Source of the DNA: Dyella nitratireducens
GTDB lineage: Bacteria; Pseudomonadota; Gammaproteobacteria; Xanthomonadales; Rhodanobacteraceae
Direction: 5' to 3'
Length of the DNA: 64,000 nucleotides
Assembly (NCBI RefSeq): GCF_014642835.1
Contig: NZ_BMJA01000005.1
Location: 124,001 to 188,000 of the forward strand
This document shows positions 42,499-51,483 of the stretch, piece by piece (position 1 is the stretch's first letter; each line of letters begins with the position of its first letter). The translations under genes were made by a program, and so were the position numbers. The notes under the pieces were generated by a model, which saw only the letters and a program-made list of their open reading frames with translations, ran no database searches and had not been told where the DNA came from.

Positions 42499-43152
42499 GT
42501 GACCAACCCAACTCGCTTAAAAATCGACTTCGTCTCCGACGTCGTCTGCCCCTGGTGCGCCATTGGCCTCAAATCGTTGGAGCAAGCGCTTCAGCGGCTG
42601 GATGGCGAAGTGGTGGCCGAGCTGCATTTCCAGCCGTTTGAGCTGAATCCGCAGATGGTTCCGGAAGGCGAGAACGTGGCCGAGCATCTGGCGCACAAGT
42701 ACGGCAGCACGCCGGAGCAGATGACGAAGAACCAGGAAGGCATCCGTCAGCGCGGGGCGAGCCTGGGCTTTGTGTTCGACATGGACAAGCGCAGCCGCAT
42801 CTACAACACCTTCGATGCGCATCGGCTGCTGCATTGGGCTGAGCTGGAAGGCAAGCAACCGGCGCTGAAGTTGGCCTTGCTGGAGGCGTATTTCACCAAG
42901 GGCGAGAACGTCAGTTCGCATGAGGTGCTTGCGCGGGTCGCGGGCGAAGTTGGGCTGGACACCGCGGAAGCACGCAAGGTGCTGGCGCAGAACCGTTATG
43001 CGGATGAGGTGCGCCAGCAGGAGCAGTTCTTTCAGTCACAAGGTATCCGGGCGGTGCCTTCCGTGATCATCAACGGCAAGTATCTGGTCCAGGGTGGGCA
43101 GCCGCCGGAAGTGTTTGAGCAGACGCTGCGGCAGGTGGCGGCGGAAGGTTGA
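42499..43152 (+). CDS. DsbA-family FrnE-like oxidoreductase
   Basis: 217 residues from GTG 42499 with CAAGGGA upstream. Thioredoxin-fold DsbA/FrnE pattern: IDFVSDVVCPWCAIGLKSLEQAL with a CPWC motif, a helical insert (SRIYNTFDAHRLLHWAELEGKQ), and GIRAVPSVIINGKYLVQGGQPPEVF with the cis-Pro. It likely isomerises or oxidises thiols in the cytoplasm; related proteins aid oxidative stress tolerance. Confidence 0.88.
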   Translation: MTNPTRLKIDFVSDVVCPWCAIGLKSLEQALQRLDGEVVAELHFQPFELNPQMVPEGENVAEHLAHKYGSTPEQMTKNQEGIRQRGASLGFVFDMDKRSRIYNTFDAHRLLHWAELEGKQPALKLALLEAYFTKGENVSSHEVLARVAGEVGLDTAEARKVLAQNRYADEVRQQEQFFQSQGIRAVPSVIINGKYLVQGGQPPEVFEQTLRQVAAEG

Positions 43153-43183
43153 ACCACCCGAACTTGTAAACAGACCTCAGGCA

Positions 43184-43266
43184 CGTGGCCCCGGCGAAAG
43201 CCGGGGTCCAGCGACTTTGTAGGACAATCAAGGCACTGGGCTCCGGCTTTCGCTGGGGTGACGTGG
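43184..43266. repeat. Repeat family B, diverged pair with compensatory stem changes
   Basis: Left arm GGCCCCGGC-GAAA-GCCGGGGTC keeps the GAAA loop while the stem has changed from ATTCCGGC/GCCGGAAT to a C/G version on both sides. The right arm has loop TTTC (GAAA on the other strand). The 2-bp changes pair with each other. Confidence 0.75.
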
Positions 43267-43364
43267 ATAATGCGAGCCTTCTCGATCCGCATGGAAGCGT
43301 AAAGAGCGGCGCGGCACGGCCAGCTTTGCGACAATAGCCTGCCGTTTCATCCACCCTGCCCCGC

Positions 43365-45014
43365 ATGCTGCGACTCACCGACATCAAGCTCCCCCTGGAT
43401 CACCCCGAGGAAGCCCTGGCTGCGGCCATCCGCGCCAAGCTGCATGTCGGCGCCTCGGCCGTTCGCGGCTATAGCGTTTTCCGCCGTGGCTATGACGCCC
43501 GCAAACGCGGGGCAATCCAGTTGATCTATACGCTGGACGTGGACGTGGCTGACGAAGCCAAGGTGTTGGCGCGCTTCGCGGATGATCCGCACGTGCGCCC
43601 CACTCCGGATACGGAGTACCGCTTCGTGGCGAAGGCATCTGCCAGGCTGGAGCACCGGCCGGTAGTCATTGGCATGGGGCCATGCGGACTGTTTGCCGGA
43701 CTGCTGCTGGCGCAGATGGGCTTTAGGCCGATCATCCTGGAGCGCGGCAAGGCCGTGCGCGAGCGCACCAAGGACACCTGGGATCTGTGGCGCAAGCGCA
43801 ATCTGCATCCGGAATCGAACGTGCAGTTCGGCGAAGGCGGCGCGGGCACGTTCTCCGACGGCAAGCTGTATAGCCAGATTTCCGATCCCAAGCATTACGG
43901 CCGCAAGGTGCTCACGGAATTCGTGAAGGCCGGCGCGCCGGAAGAGATCATCTATGTAAGCAAGCCACATATCGGCACCTTCCGCCTGGTGACGATGGTG
44001 GAGAACATGCGCAATACCATCGAAGCGCTGGGCGGTGAAATCCGCTTTCAGCAACGCGTGGATGATTTGCTGGTCGACACCGATGCAGAAGGTGCACGCC
44101 ATGTTCGCGGCGTTACGCTGGCAAACGGCGAACAGATCCGCACGGATCACGTGGTGCTGGCGTTAGGCCACAGCGCACGCGATAGCGTCGAGATGTTGCA
44201 CAAGCGCGGCGTGTATCTGGAGGCCAAGCCGTTCTCGATCGGCTTTCGCGTGGAGCATCCGCAATCGATCATCGATCGCGCCCGCTTCGGCCCGCAGGCA
44301 GGCCATCCCTTGCTTGGCGCGGCGGATTACAAGCTGGTGCATCACTGCCGCAATGGCCGCTCGGTGTATAGCTTTTGCATGTGCCCTGGTGGCACCGTGG
44401 TGGCCGCCACCAGTGAGCCAGGACGCGTGGTGACCAATGGCATGAGCCAGTACTCGCGCAACGAGCGCAATGCGAATGCGGCCATTGTGGTAGGCATCGA
44501 GCCCGGCGATTTCACGCCGTATGACGATAGCGGCAGTCCGCTTGCCGGCATCGCGCTGCAGCGTCATCTGGAAAGTCGCGCGTTTGAATTGGGCGGCGGC
44601 ACCTATGATGCGCCGGGCCAGCTTGTCGGCGATTTTCTTGCGGGAAGGCCGTCGACAGCGTTCGGAGAGGTGCAGCCTTCGTATAAGCCAGGCGTGCATC
44701 TGACGGATCTGGCGCCAGCCTTGCCGGATTACGCGATAGAAGCCATTCGCGAGGCCATGCCGGCCTTCGATCGCAAGATCAAGGGATTCGCGCGGCCGGA
44801 TGCCCTTTTCACCGGCGTGGAAACACGCACTTCGTCACCGGTGCGTATTCGCCGCAACGATGACGACCTGCAAAGCCTCAACACACGCGGCCTGTTTCCC
44901 GCCGGTGAAGGTGCGGGTTATGCAGGCGGCATTCTTTCAGCCGGCGTCGACGGCATCCGCGTGGCGGAAGCGGTGGCGCTGAGCATCACGCATCAGGAAA
45001 TCCATGCTTACTGA
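43365..45014 (+). CDS. FAD-dependent dehydrogenase, COG2509 type
   Basis: 549 residues beginning MLRLTDIKLPLDHPEEALAAAI. A small N-terminal domain precedes the FAD-binding Rossmann motif VIGMGPCGLFAGLLLAQMGF, then ERGKAVRERTKDTWDLWRK and NVQFGEGGAGTFSDGKL, the signature of this uncharacterised flavoprotein family, and a C-terminal GLFPAGEGAGYAGGILSAGVDG. Reaction unknown. Its 3' end overlaps dinG by 11 bp. Confidence 0.88.
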   Translation: MLRLTDIKLPLDHPEEALAAAIRAKLHVGASAVRGYSVFRRGYDARKRGAIQLIYTLDVDVADEAKVLARFADDPHVRPTPDTEYRFVAKASARLEHRPVVIGMGPCGLFAGLLLAQMGFRPIILERGKAVRERTKDTWDLWRKRNLHPESNVQFGEGGAGTFSDGKLYSQISDPKHYGRKVLTEFVKAGAPEEIIYVSKPHIGTFRLVTMVENMRNTIEALGGEIRFQQRVDDLLVDTDAEGARHVRGVTLANGEQIRTDHVVLALGHSARDSVEMLHKRGVYLEAKPFSIGFRVEHPQSIIDRARFGPQAGHPLLGAADYKLVHHCRNGRSVYSFCMCPGGTVVAATSEPGRVVTNGMSQYSRNERNANAAIVVGIEPGDFTPYDDSGSPLAGIALQRHLESRAFELGGGTYDAPGQLVGDFLAGRPSTAFGEVQPSYKPGVHLTDLAPALPDYAIEAIREAMPAFDRKIKGFARPDALFTGVETRTSSPVRIRRNDDDLQSLNTRGLFPAGEGAGYAGGILSAGVDGIRVAEAVALSITHQEIHAY

Positions 45015-47106
45015 TGCAATCAAAGACAGCATTCGCGATGCCTATGCGCGCGTGAAGGATGGCCTGCCAGGCTTTCGCGCGCGCGCGGCGCAAACGCGCA
45101 TGATCGCCGAAGTGGCCAAGGCATTGGCGCAGGCAGGCGGTGCGGCGGTTATCGAGGCGCCGACCGGCACCGGTAAATCCATGGCCTACCTGATCGCTGG
45201 CACGGAAGCGGCAAAGGCGCTGAAGAAGAAGCTGCTGATTGCCACTGCCACGGTTGCCTTGCAAGAGCAATTGGTGGAACGCGATATTCCGCTGTTCCTG
45301 AAACTCAATGGCCGCGAGATGAAAGTGGCGCTCGCCAAGGGACGTGGCCGCTACCTGTGCCCGCGCAATTTACGCATGGCCAGCAGCAGTTTGGCCGAAA
45401 GTGCGCAGATGGGCTTGGGCTTGGATGCCGATCTTGCTTTGTGGAGCAAACCGCCGGCCGAGCGTGACAAGCAGGTACTGCGCAAGCTCACCGACGCCTT
45501 CGATCGCAATGAGTGGAACGGCGACATGGATGCCGCGCCCGACACACCCGGCGACATGCTGCGCGCCATGATCACCACCAGTACCGGCGGCTGCACCGGC
45601 CGCCGCTGCGCGTACTTCATGCTCTGCCCGTTCTTCGCCGCGCGCCGCGCCGCGGCAGATGCAGACATCATCGTCGCCAACCAGGATCTGGTGCTTTCGG
45701 ATCTCACCCTATCCAGCGGCGAAGAGAGCTGGGGCGGCGTGTTCCTGCCCAAGCCGGAAGAGACGCTGTACGTGTTCGACGAAGCGCATCACATGCCCGG
45801 CAAGACCATCGATCGCGGTGCCTCTGAAGTGGCGCTCAACTTCGCGGTACGCCAGATCAGCCGGCTCGGCCGGCAGGTTCACGCGGCCTATTCGCTGACC
45901 GACAAAGAGGTGATCGGCAAACTCACGCTCGATGCCGGCGACGAAAAACTGCAGGAGTTGAGTGACGCGTTGGAAGCACTGGAAAAGGAAATCCGCCAAT
46001 CGTGGCTACCCGATCCGGCGGAAACCGAACCGGTCTATCGCGGTTCACTGGGACAGCTGCCGGACAACTGGGTGCATCACGCCACCTTGCTCTACATCGC
46101 CAGTAGCGAAGTGCAGCGCTGGCTCACCGTCGTGCGCCGCACTGTCACCGAGATGAGCGAAGGCGGCCCGACACAAGAAGCGTTGTCGCGCGAATTGGGC
46201 ATGGCCATGGAACGTATCGATCGCCAGGTGCGTACCTGGCGCGCATGGTCCAGTGATGATCCGGAACATGCACCGCCACTGGCGCGCTGGGTGACGCTAT
46301 CGAACGATCAGCAACTGGTTTGCCATGCTTCCGCCGTTTCCGCGGGCGCGTTGTTACGCAGCATTCTCTGGGACAACGCCAGCGCTGCCGTGATGACCTC
46401 CGCCACGTTGAGCGTCGGCGGCAACTTCCGCGGTTTTGCCGATGCGGTAGGTTTGCCGGACGATGCGGTAACGGTGAGTCTGCCTTCGCCGTTCGATCTT
46501 GGCGCGCAAGCACGGCTGGAGATACCAGCCATATCCGCGATGCCCGATGCACGCGAGCAGCACGCGCAGGAAGTCACCGACTGGCTTGCCGACAATCTGG
46601 ATTGGGATGCCGGCAACCTGGTGCTATTCACGTCACGTGCGAAGCTCGAACGCGTGCTGCAACGTCTTCCGATCGACAAGGTGCGCAAAGTGCGCGCGCA
46701 AGGTTCGCTGGGCAAGACGCAATTGATTGCCGAGCACGTCGCCACCATCGAGGCCGGCAAAGGCAGCACGCTGTTCGGCCTGGCGTCGTTCGGCGAAGGT
46801 TTGGACCTGCCCGGCAAGTTGTGTGAGACGGTAGTGATCACGCAATTGCCATTTGCCGTGCCGACGGATCCGGTCGGTGCCACGTATGCCGAATGGCTGG
46901 AATCGCGCGGGCGCAATCCTTTTATGGAAGTGGCAGTACCGGAAGCCACGCGATTGCTTATTCAATATTGCGGACGATTGATTCGCAGTGAGTCGGATCG
47001 CGGCCGCATCGTGTTGCTGGATCGCCGTGTCATTACGCGGCAATACGGCAGCCAGATGCTTAAAGCCCTGCCTCCCTTTCAACGCGTGATCGAGCGTACT
47101 GCATGA
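45004..47106 (+). CDS. dinG: ATP-dependent DNA helicase DinG (Fe-S, XPD-like)
   Basis: 700 residues. Walker A APTGTGKS at 52-59, iron-sulfur cysteines C119, C197, C202 and C208 (GRYLCPRN and GGCTGRRCAYFMLC), DEAH box at 259-262, and C-terminal motifs MTSATL, LFGLASFGEGLDLPGKL and QYCGRLIRSESDRG. It unwinds forked DNA and R-loops 5' to 3' after DNA damage. The last codons share bases with the HutD start (ATGA overlap). Confidence 0.94.
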   Translation: MLTDAIKDSIRDAYARVKDGLPGFRARAAQTRMIAEVAKALAQAGGAAVIEAPTGTGKSMAYLIAGTEAAKALKKKLLIATATVALQEQLVERDIPLFLKLNGREMKVALAKGRGRYLCPRNLRMASSSLAESAQMGLGLDADLALWSKPPAERDKQVLRKLTDAFDRNEWNGDMDAAPDTPGDMLRAMITTSTGGCTGRRCAYFMLCPFFAARRAAADADIIVANQDLVLSDLTLSSGEESWGGVFLPKPEETLYVFDEAHHMPGKTIDRGASEVALNFAVRQISRLGRQVHAAYSLTDKEVIGKLTLDAGDEKLQELSDALEALEKEIRQSWLPDPAETEPVYRGSLGQLPDNWVHHATLLYIASSEVQRWLTVVRRTVTEMSEGGPTQEALSRELGMAMERIDRQVRTWRAWSSDDPEHAPPLARWVTLSNDQQLVCHASAVSAGALLRSILWDNASAAVMTSATLSVGGNFRGFADAVGLPDDAVTVSLPSPFDLGAQARLEIPAISAMPDAREQHAQEVTDWLADNLDWDAGNLVLFTSRAKLERVLQRLPIDKVRKVRAQGSLGKTQLIAEHVATIEAGKGSTLFGLASFGEGLDLPGKLCETVVITQLPFAVPTDPVGATYAEWLESRGRNPFMEVAVPEATRLLIQYCGRLIRSESDRGRIVLLDRRVITRQYGSQMLKALPPFQRVIERTA

Positions 47107-47663
47107 GCATCATCCGTCTGCGCGATTGTCCGGCCGTGCCGTGGAAGAATGGCATGGGGCGTACGCGTGAATTGGCCGTCTATCCTGCCGGTGCAAGCAT
47201 GGAGGATTTTGCGTGGCGTGCGAGTGTGGCGGAAGTGGATAGCGCTGCACCGTTTTCAGCCTTCGAAGGCGTTGATCGTTACATCGCGCTGCTGGAAGGT
47301 GCTGGATTCACGATGACGCTGGACGATGGCCGCAGCCATGCGCTTACCACGCCGTTCGCACCTTTTGCGTTCCCAGGTGAGGCGAAGGTGACGATTGCAC
47401 TTCAGGGCGGGTCTACGCGTGATTTCAATTTGATGCTGAGGCGGTCGAAGGCACGCGGGGAATTGGTAACTTGGGAAGATGCGGGGCGGCAGGTAGTGGA
47501 TGATGCCGTAGTGCTGATCTACTGCGCGCGCGGACATGTCGATACGTCGGATGGGCGTATGCAGGCTGGAGATGCATGGTTGCCAACGCCGCTGACTGGG
47601 CGTGTCACACTGGATGTCGGGGCATTGGCACTTGTGGCGCGTGTGGAGTTGCTGGGAGATTAA
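47103..47663 (+). CDS. HutD/Ves-family cupin protein
   Basis: 186 residues, beginning MSIIRLRDCPAVPWKNGMGRTRELAVYP, the hallmark of the HutD family. Double-stranded beta-helix fold; DVDSAAPFSAFEGVDRYIALLEGAG is similarly typical. Usually linked to histidine use or stress; no hut genes are in the window. Role uncertain. Confidence 0.88.
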   Translation: MSIIRLRDCPAVPWKNGMGRTRELAVYPAGASMEDFAWRASVAEVDSAAPFSAFEGVDRYIALLEGAGFTMTLDDGRSHALTTPFAPFAFPGEAKVTIALQGGSTRDFNLMLRRSKARGELVTWEDAGRQVVDDAVVLIYCARGHVDTSDGRMQAGDAWLPTPLTGRVTLDVGALALVARVELLGD

Positions 47664-47675
47664 CGCCTGTCGCTC

Positions 47676-47798
47676 GTCATTCCGGCGAAAGCCGGAATCC
47701 AGTTTAAATACACCGTGCGAAGCACACAAAACCTATTTTGGATATTGAGTGCTTCGCACAACACGTTTGTACTGGATTCCGGCCTTCGCCAGAATGAC
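47676..47798. repeat. Repeat family B, inverted pair between hutD and nnrU
   Basis: Left arm loop GAAA; right arm GGCCTTCGCCAG has a mismatch in the stem. The core has TGCGAAGCAC and its complement GTGCTTCGCAC, which themselves can pair. Confidence 0.88.
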
Positions 47799-47862
47799 GG
47801 TGAGGGATATCAAGCTTTACGGTAACTGAGGCCATCATTCTCTTCTGCTTGAGGCGTCCACC

Positions 47863-48441
47863 ATGCTCGTGCTGATCCTCGGTCTTATCCTCTTCCTCGG
47901 CCTGCACTCCATCCGCATCGTCGCCGACGACTGGCGTACCCGCCAGATCGAGCGCATCGGCCTGAATCGCTGGAAGGCGATCTACTCCATCATCTCCGCC
48001 ATCGGCCTCGTGCTGATCGTCGTGGGCTTCATCATGGCGCGGCGCAACCCGGTGATTCTGTACATACCGCCGATGTGGTTGCGGCATCTCAATGCCCTGT
48101 TCATGCTGATCGCGCTGATCCTGTTCCCGGCGGCGCGCGTACCGAACAACGCCATCAAGGCCAAGCTGCACCATCCGCAGGTGTTGGCGGTGAAAACCTG
48201 GGCCTTCGGCCATCTGCTTGCGACCGGCATGCAGTACGACGTGCTGCTGTTCGGCGCCTTCCTGGTGTGGGCGGTGGCGCTGTTTGCGGCCTCACGCCGC
48301 CGTGACCGGCGCCTTGGCACGGTTTATCCGCCGGGCACGGTGAAGGGCACCGTGATAACCGTCGTGGCAGGTATCGTGCTTTGGGCCTTGTTTGCGTTCT
48401 GGCTGCATAACTGGCTATTCGGCGTGAATCCCATGGCTTAA
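47863..48441 (+). CDS. NnrU-family membrane protein
   Basis: 192 residues with six hydrophobic helices. Signatures: ILFLGLHSIRIVADDWRTRQIERIGLNRWKAIYSIIS, WLRHLNALFMLIALILFPAARVPNN, HHPQVLAVKTWAFGHLLATG. The NnrU family is linked to nitric oxide metabolism in denitrifiers and to carotenoid isomerase-like (15-cis-zeta-carotene isomerase) relatives. Function here is unknown. Confidence 0.88.
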   Translation: MLVLILGLILFLGLHSIRIVADDWRTRQIERIGLNRWKAIYSIISAIGLVLIVVGFIMARRNPVILYIPPMWLRHLNALFMLIALILFPAARVPNNAIKAKLHHPQVLAVKTWAFGHLLATGMQYDVLLFGAFLVWAVALFAASRRRDRRLGTVYPPGTVKGTVITVVAGIVLWALFAFWLHNWLFGVNPMA

Positions 48442-48519
48442 GAGGTGCCAGTAGTCATCTACGCCCCAATGACGGGCTACGCTACAGTCAAAGCGTTCGA
48501 TCGCAGGAGGTAACGCCCC

Positions 48520-48717
48520 ATGGTCGGTTTTCTGCTCTGGTTGGTGCTGCTGGTGTTCTGCTGGCCGCTCGCACTGCTGGCACTGGTGTTGTATCCCATC
48601 GTGTGGCTGCTATTGCTGCCGTTCCGCTTGGTCGGCATCACCATGCATGCCGTCTTTGCGTTTCTGAAGGCACTACTGATGTTGCCAGCGCGGGTACTCA
48701 GCGGGCGACCCGTTTGA
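48520..48717 (+). CDS. Small membrane protein
   Basis: 65 residues, mostly hydrophobic, with two helices (GFLLWLVLLVFCWPLALLALVLYPIVWLLL by composition and a second near VFAFLKALLMLP). An excellent GGAGGT ribosome site supports the start. No family recognised. Confidence 0.65.
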   Translation: MVGFLLWLVLLVFCWPLALLALVLYPIVWLLLLPFRLVGITMHAVFAFLKALLMLPARVLSGRPV

Positions 48718-48739
48718 GTGTTGATCGCTGCCGGGTGCC

Positions 48740-48812
48740 GTAGGTTGGGGTGTAAACCCCAACATCGTGATCCTCAATACATGGCGATGTTGGGGTTTGC
48801 ACCCCAACCTAC
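48740..48812. repeat. REP family A, inverted pair with GTAA/GCAA loops
   Basis: Left arm has loop GTAA instead of GCAA; the right arm keeps TTGC (GCAA on the other strand). Both are GNRA. Confidence 0.95.
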
Positions 48813-48828
48813 GAGACGGCAGTTGGCG

Positions 48829-49062
48829 TTATTTCTCTGACACCACCGGCAAGCTGATAAAGCTCGCATGATCCGGCGTGTGCCACACGCGCTGTGTCGC
48901 TTTCACGTAATCCGACGGCTTTGCGTCAAAGATGTTTTGCACGAAGGTTTGCGGATTGCGGCCATACAGTGCGTCCAGGCTTCGCGATCCTCCCGGCAGC
49001 GGTATGACTTTAAGCGATCCGGCGGGCGCGCCATGCATGACTTTTCGCACTACCTCTTGCAT
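48829..49062 (-). CDS. Possible small protein, divergent from YchJ
   Basis: A 77-residue frame from ATG 49062 ([25 protein letters not shown]) or ATG 49038 (with GAGGTAG upstream). The stretch [39 protein letters not shown] looks like a real small domain and has sensible composition. No family identified. It runs head-to-head with the ychJ-like gene with 43-67 bp between the starts. Confidence 0.42.
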   Translation of the reverse strand: MQEVVRKVMHGAPAGSLKVIPLPGGSRSLDALYGRNPQTFVQNIFDAKPSDYVKATQRVWHTPDHASFISLPVVSEK

Positions 49063-49105
49063 TTGTGCGTGCCTGGAGCAGGATGGAGGCCGTATTTTTT
49101 GCGGG

Positions 49106-49513
49106 ATGCTGGCCTTGCAAGCTGTCGACACCCTCACGCCCTGCCCTTGCGGCAATCACACCGGTTACACGCGCTGTTGCGGTCCGCTGCATGATGGCGG
49201 CATTGCACAAACCGCCGAAGCCTTGATGCGCTCACGCTACAGTGCTTATGTGCTCAAGCGAGAGGATTATCTTTTGGCCACCTGGCACCCCAGTACGCGC
49301 CCGGCCAGCCTGAAACTGACGGCGCAGCAGCCGATGCCCACCTGGCTGGGATTGAACGTCAAGCAGCACCAGCAAGAAGGCGAGCACGCCACGGTAGAGT
49401 TCGTGGCACGCCTGCGTTACGGCGGCGGCAAGGCGCAGCGCATGCATGAAATCAGTCGCTTCGTGCGCGAGCAGGGGCGCTGGTATTACCTGGATGGGCG
49501 GTTTCCAGAATAG
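49106..49513 (+). CDS. YchJ-family protein with SEC-C motif
   Basis: 135 residues from ATG 49106. An N-terminal zinc-binding SEC-C region ([20 protein letters not shown]) is followed by the YchJ domain ([56 protein letters not shown]). Function unknown; NTF2-like fold. Its stop (TAG 49511-49513) lies in a decayed family A repeat. Confidence 0.88.
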   Translation: MLALQAVDTLTPCPCGNHTGYTRCCGPLHDGGIAQTAEALMRSRYSAYVLKREDYLLATWHPSTRPASLKLTAQQPMPTWLGLNVKQHQQEGEHATVEFVARLRYGGGKAQRMHEISRFVREQGRWYYLDGRFPE

Positions 49514-49533
49514 GTTGAGCTAACCCAACCTAC
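49511..49533. repeat. Degenerate family A repeat at the ychJ stop
   Basis: TAGGTTG at the left pairs with CAACCTA at the right around AGCTAACC. The 8-bp stem and GNRA loop are lost. It covers the gap between convergent ychJ and the NRDE gene. Confidence 0.6.
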
Positions 49534-50285
49534 AAAGGCAGTTCGCTTTCACCTTCGAAACGACCCGCCAGTCCAAACCGCCGTTCCACGATCAATCCTT
49601 TGCCGTCATACCCAATCGCCACGATGGTGCAGGCACGCGTGCCATAGCGTTCGCCGCGAATGAATGCGGAAGACAACCAGCGTTCCCGCTCCAACCCCAC
49701 ACCGGTGTCGGGCAGCAGTTCGTCGGGCGCCTGATGTTCGTCGGCCAACGCACGAAACAGCGGCGCAAAATCCACTTCGTGCCCTGCATCCATCCATGCC
49801 TGCAGGCGCTGCATCAATGCACGCGTTTTCGGCCACGGCGTATTGAAATCGGCATTGGATAAACCGTGTACGCCCGGCTCGATCGGCTGCGCCTTGGAGG
49901 AAGGACGATTGCCGATATAGAAGCCATGCTCGGCGTCGAAGGTGAGCAAGTTGAAGGGGCGATAGCTGGATGCCAATGCCTGCAATGTGTTCGCGTGCCG
50001 TGTTGCGTCATCAGGGCCCGCCAGATAATCCGTGGCAAGCAGACCGCGCGATGTACCTTGCTGCGGATCGCTGGGATCGCGCACGTTGGTGACGACACAG
50101 CATCGCCCTTCCTTCGCGACGCCTAGCCACGTGCCGCCGGCTTCGAGATCGCGCCCGCCGATGATGGGCATGTCCGTCCAGTGCGATAGCGGCGCGCTTG
50201 GGCGCGCGTGGAATTCATCGCGGTTGCCGGCGAGCAGCAGGCGCCAGCGGGGATGGGTTTGCCAGGCGAAGGCGATCAGGCACAT
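49530..50285 (-). CDS. NRDE/TANGO2-family protein
   Basis: 251 residues beginning MCLIAFAWQTHPRWRLLLAGNRDEFHARPSAPL. Cys2 and the NRDE motif define the family, which has an Ntn-hydrolase-like fold. Eukaryotic TANGO2 relatives are implicated in haem trafficking and lipid metabolism. The bacterial role is not known. Confidence 0.9.
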   Translation of the reverse strand: MCLIAFAWQTHPRWRLLLAGNRDEFHARPSAPLSHWTDMPIIGGRDLEAGGTWLGVAKEGRCCVVTNVRDPSDPQQGTSRGLLATDYLAGPDDATRHANTLQALASSYRPFNLLTFDAEHGFYIGNRPSSKAQPIEPGVHGLSNADFNTPWPKTRALMQRLQAWMDAGHEVDFAPLFRALADEHQAPDELLPDTGVGLERERWLSSAFIRGERYGTRACTIVAIGYDGKGLIVERRFGLAGRFEGESELPL

Positions 50286-50324
50286 GCAGGAAAGGTTACC
50301 TTATCGGGATGCCAAGCGCTTTGC

Positions 50325-50397
50325 GTAGGTTGGGGTGTAAACCCCAACATACCGTGCATGCATGCATCCCCATGTTGGGGTTTACACCCCAACCTAC
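50325..50397. repeat. REP family A, inverted pair with paired loop changes; supplies a stop codon
   Basis: Both arms have changed together: left loop GTAA, right loop TTAC (GTAA on the other strand). The right-hand CTAC supplies the TAG stop (50394-50396, minus strand) of the methylglyoxal synthase gene. Confidence 0.95.
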
Positions 50398-51269
50398 GAA
50401 TGGGCGACACGCTTTCGCACCGCATCCGCCCAGCGCGCAGCCACCCGCGGCGACGTCATGCACACCGTTTCATCCGTCACCGTGGTCACCGCACGCTCCA
50501 GCAATTGAATATCCGCCTCATGCTGACGCGCCACGTGCGGATCCTCGAAGAAGATCGCGCGCTGGCAACGCCGCTCCAGCACCAGGTCGGCAATCTGTGC
50601 ATCGCCACCCATCGGGCCGCTCTGATAGCGATCCACCCAGTTTTCTCCTTGCGGCCACCCGCGGCTCCATGCCAGCTCGTTCAACTGTTGGCCGGTGGTG
50701 CCAGTGGCCACGCGCCGTGCGAAACGCGCAAGCACGTCGAAGTGATCAGCGGCGTACGCCATCATTTGCGGCTTCATCGCGTCATGCGCAATCAAAGCGA
50801 TCGTCTGCTTTTCCAGCATGTGCAGCGCATCCGCACCGGGATCGGGCGGGAATCCAGCCTGGATACGCTCCATTTCGACCCAATCACGCGCCGACGCCAC
50901 CGTCGACACGAATGGCTTTTGGTGGATCACGCACTGACGCTTCAGCGCCACAGCTTCAGGAAAGATGGAAGAAGGATCCACCGGATCGATCAAGTAGATC
51001 GCGCCATCCAGCGTACGCTGCGGTTCGTGCATGCCCACGACTTCCGCTACGAGTTTCATCAGGCCACCCTCGCGGCCATACGGGTAATGCAGCAATCCGG
51101 CGTAATCGGTGAGATAGCCGCTGCGCTCGATGGCGGCATGAGTACGCCCCACCGCATGCAAGTGCAGGTTCAACTCGCGGATGCCCTGTTCGCACACCCG
51201 CAGCCAGCGGAACAGCGCCGCATCGTCGTGATCGTGATGAAGTGCGTTGGCGGCAAGACCCATCCGCAT
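50394..51269 (-). CDS. mgsA: Methylglyoxal synthase with a duplicated, inactive N-terminal MGS domain
   Basis: 291 residues; typical MGS is about 150. The C-terminal half (from ~155) carries the catalytic set: H162/D163 in ALIAHDAMKPQM, VATGTTGQQL, D223 in SGPMGGDAQI, D243 in AIFFEDP, and H250/D253 (QHEAD). It converts dihydroxyacetone phosphate to methylglyoxal. The N-terminal half repeats the pattern: HHDHDDA, AVGRTHAAIERSG for TGTTG, GREGGLMKL for GPMGGDAQI with L70 in place of the key Asp, and AIYLIDPVDPSS for IFFEDP. So this looks like a tandem duplication in which the first copy lost the active site and may be regulatory. The TAG stop comes from a REP head. Confidence 0.88.
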   Translation of the reverse strand: MRMGLAANALHHDHDDAALFRWLRVCEQGIRELNLHLHAVGRTHAAIERSGYLTDYAGLLHYPYGREGGLMKLVAEVVGMHEPQRTLDGAIYLIDPVDPSSIFPEAVALKRQCVIHQKPFVSTVASARDWVEMERIQAGFPPDPGADALHMLEKQTIALIAHDAMKPQMMAYAADHFDVLARFARRVATGTTGQQLNELAWSRGWPQGENWVDRYQSGPMGGDAQIADLVLERRCQRAIFFEDPHVARQHEADIQLLERAVTTVTDETVCMTSPRVAARWADAVRKRVAHS

Positions 51270-51428
51270 CGTGCTTTCCCCTAGTTTAAAAATTCAACCG
51301 AAAGACCGGTGACAAACCCCAAGGCACGCTAGCACGACACTGCCTGCCGTATACCGTATGCGCCTTAGTCGCATTGCTCATGACGCATGCATGGGCCCCA
51401 TCTGCCTTATCCCACTTGGTCAAAGAAA

Positions 51429-51456
51429 AAGGCGCGCCGGTTGCCCGACGCGCCTT
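51429..51456 (-). terminator. Intrinsic terminator for the second TonB-dependent receptor
   Basis: On the minus strand AAGGCGCG pairs with CGCGCCTT, followed by TTTCTTTG. It lies 28 bp beyond the receptor's stop. Confidence 0.85.
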
Positions 51457-51483
51457 GTGTAACAGCTTGAAGCTCCGCTGGGC

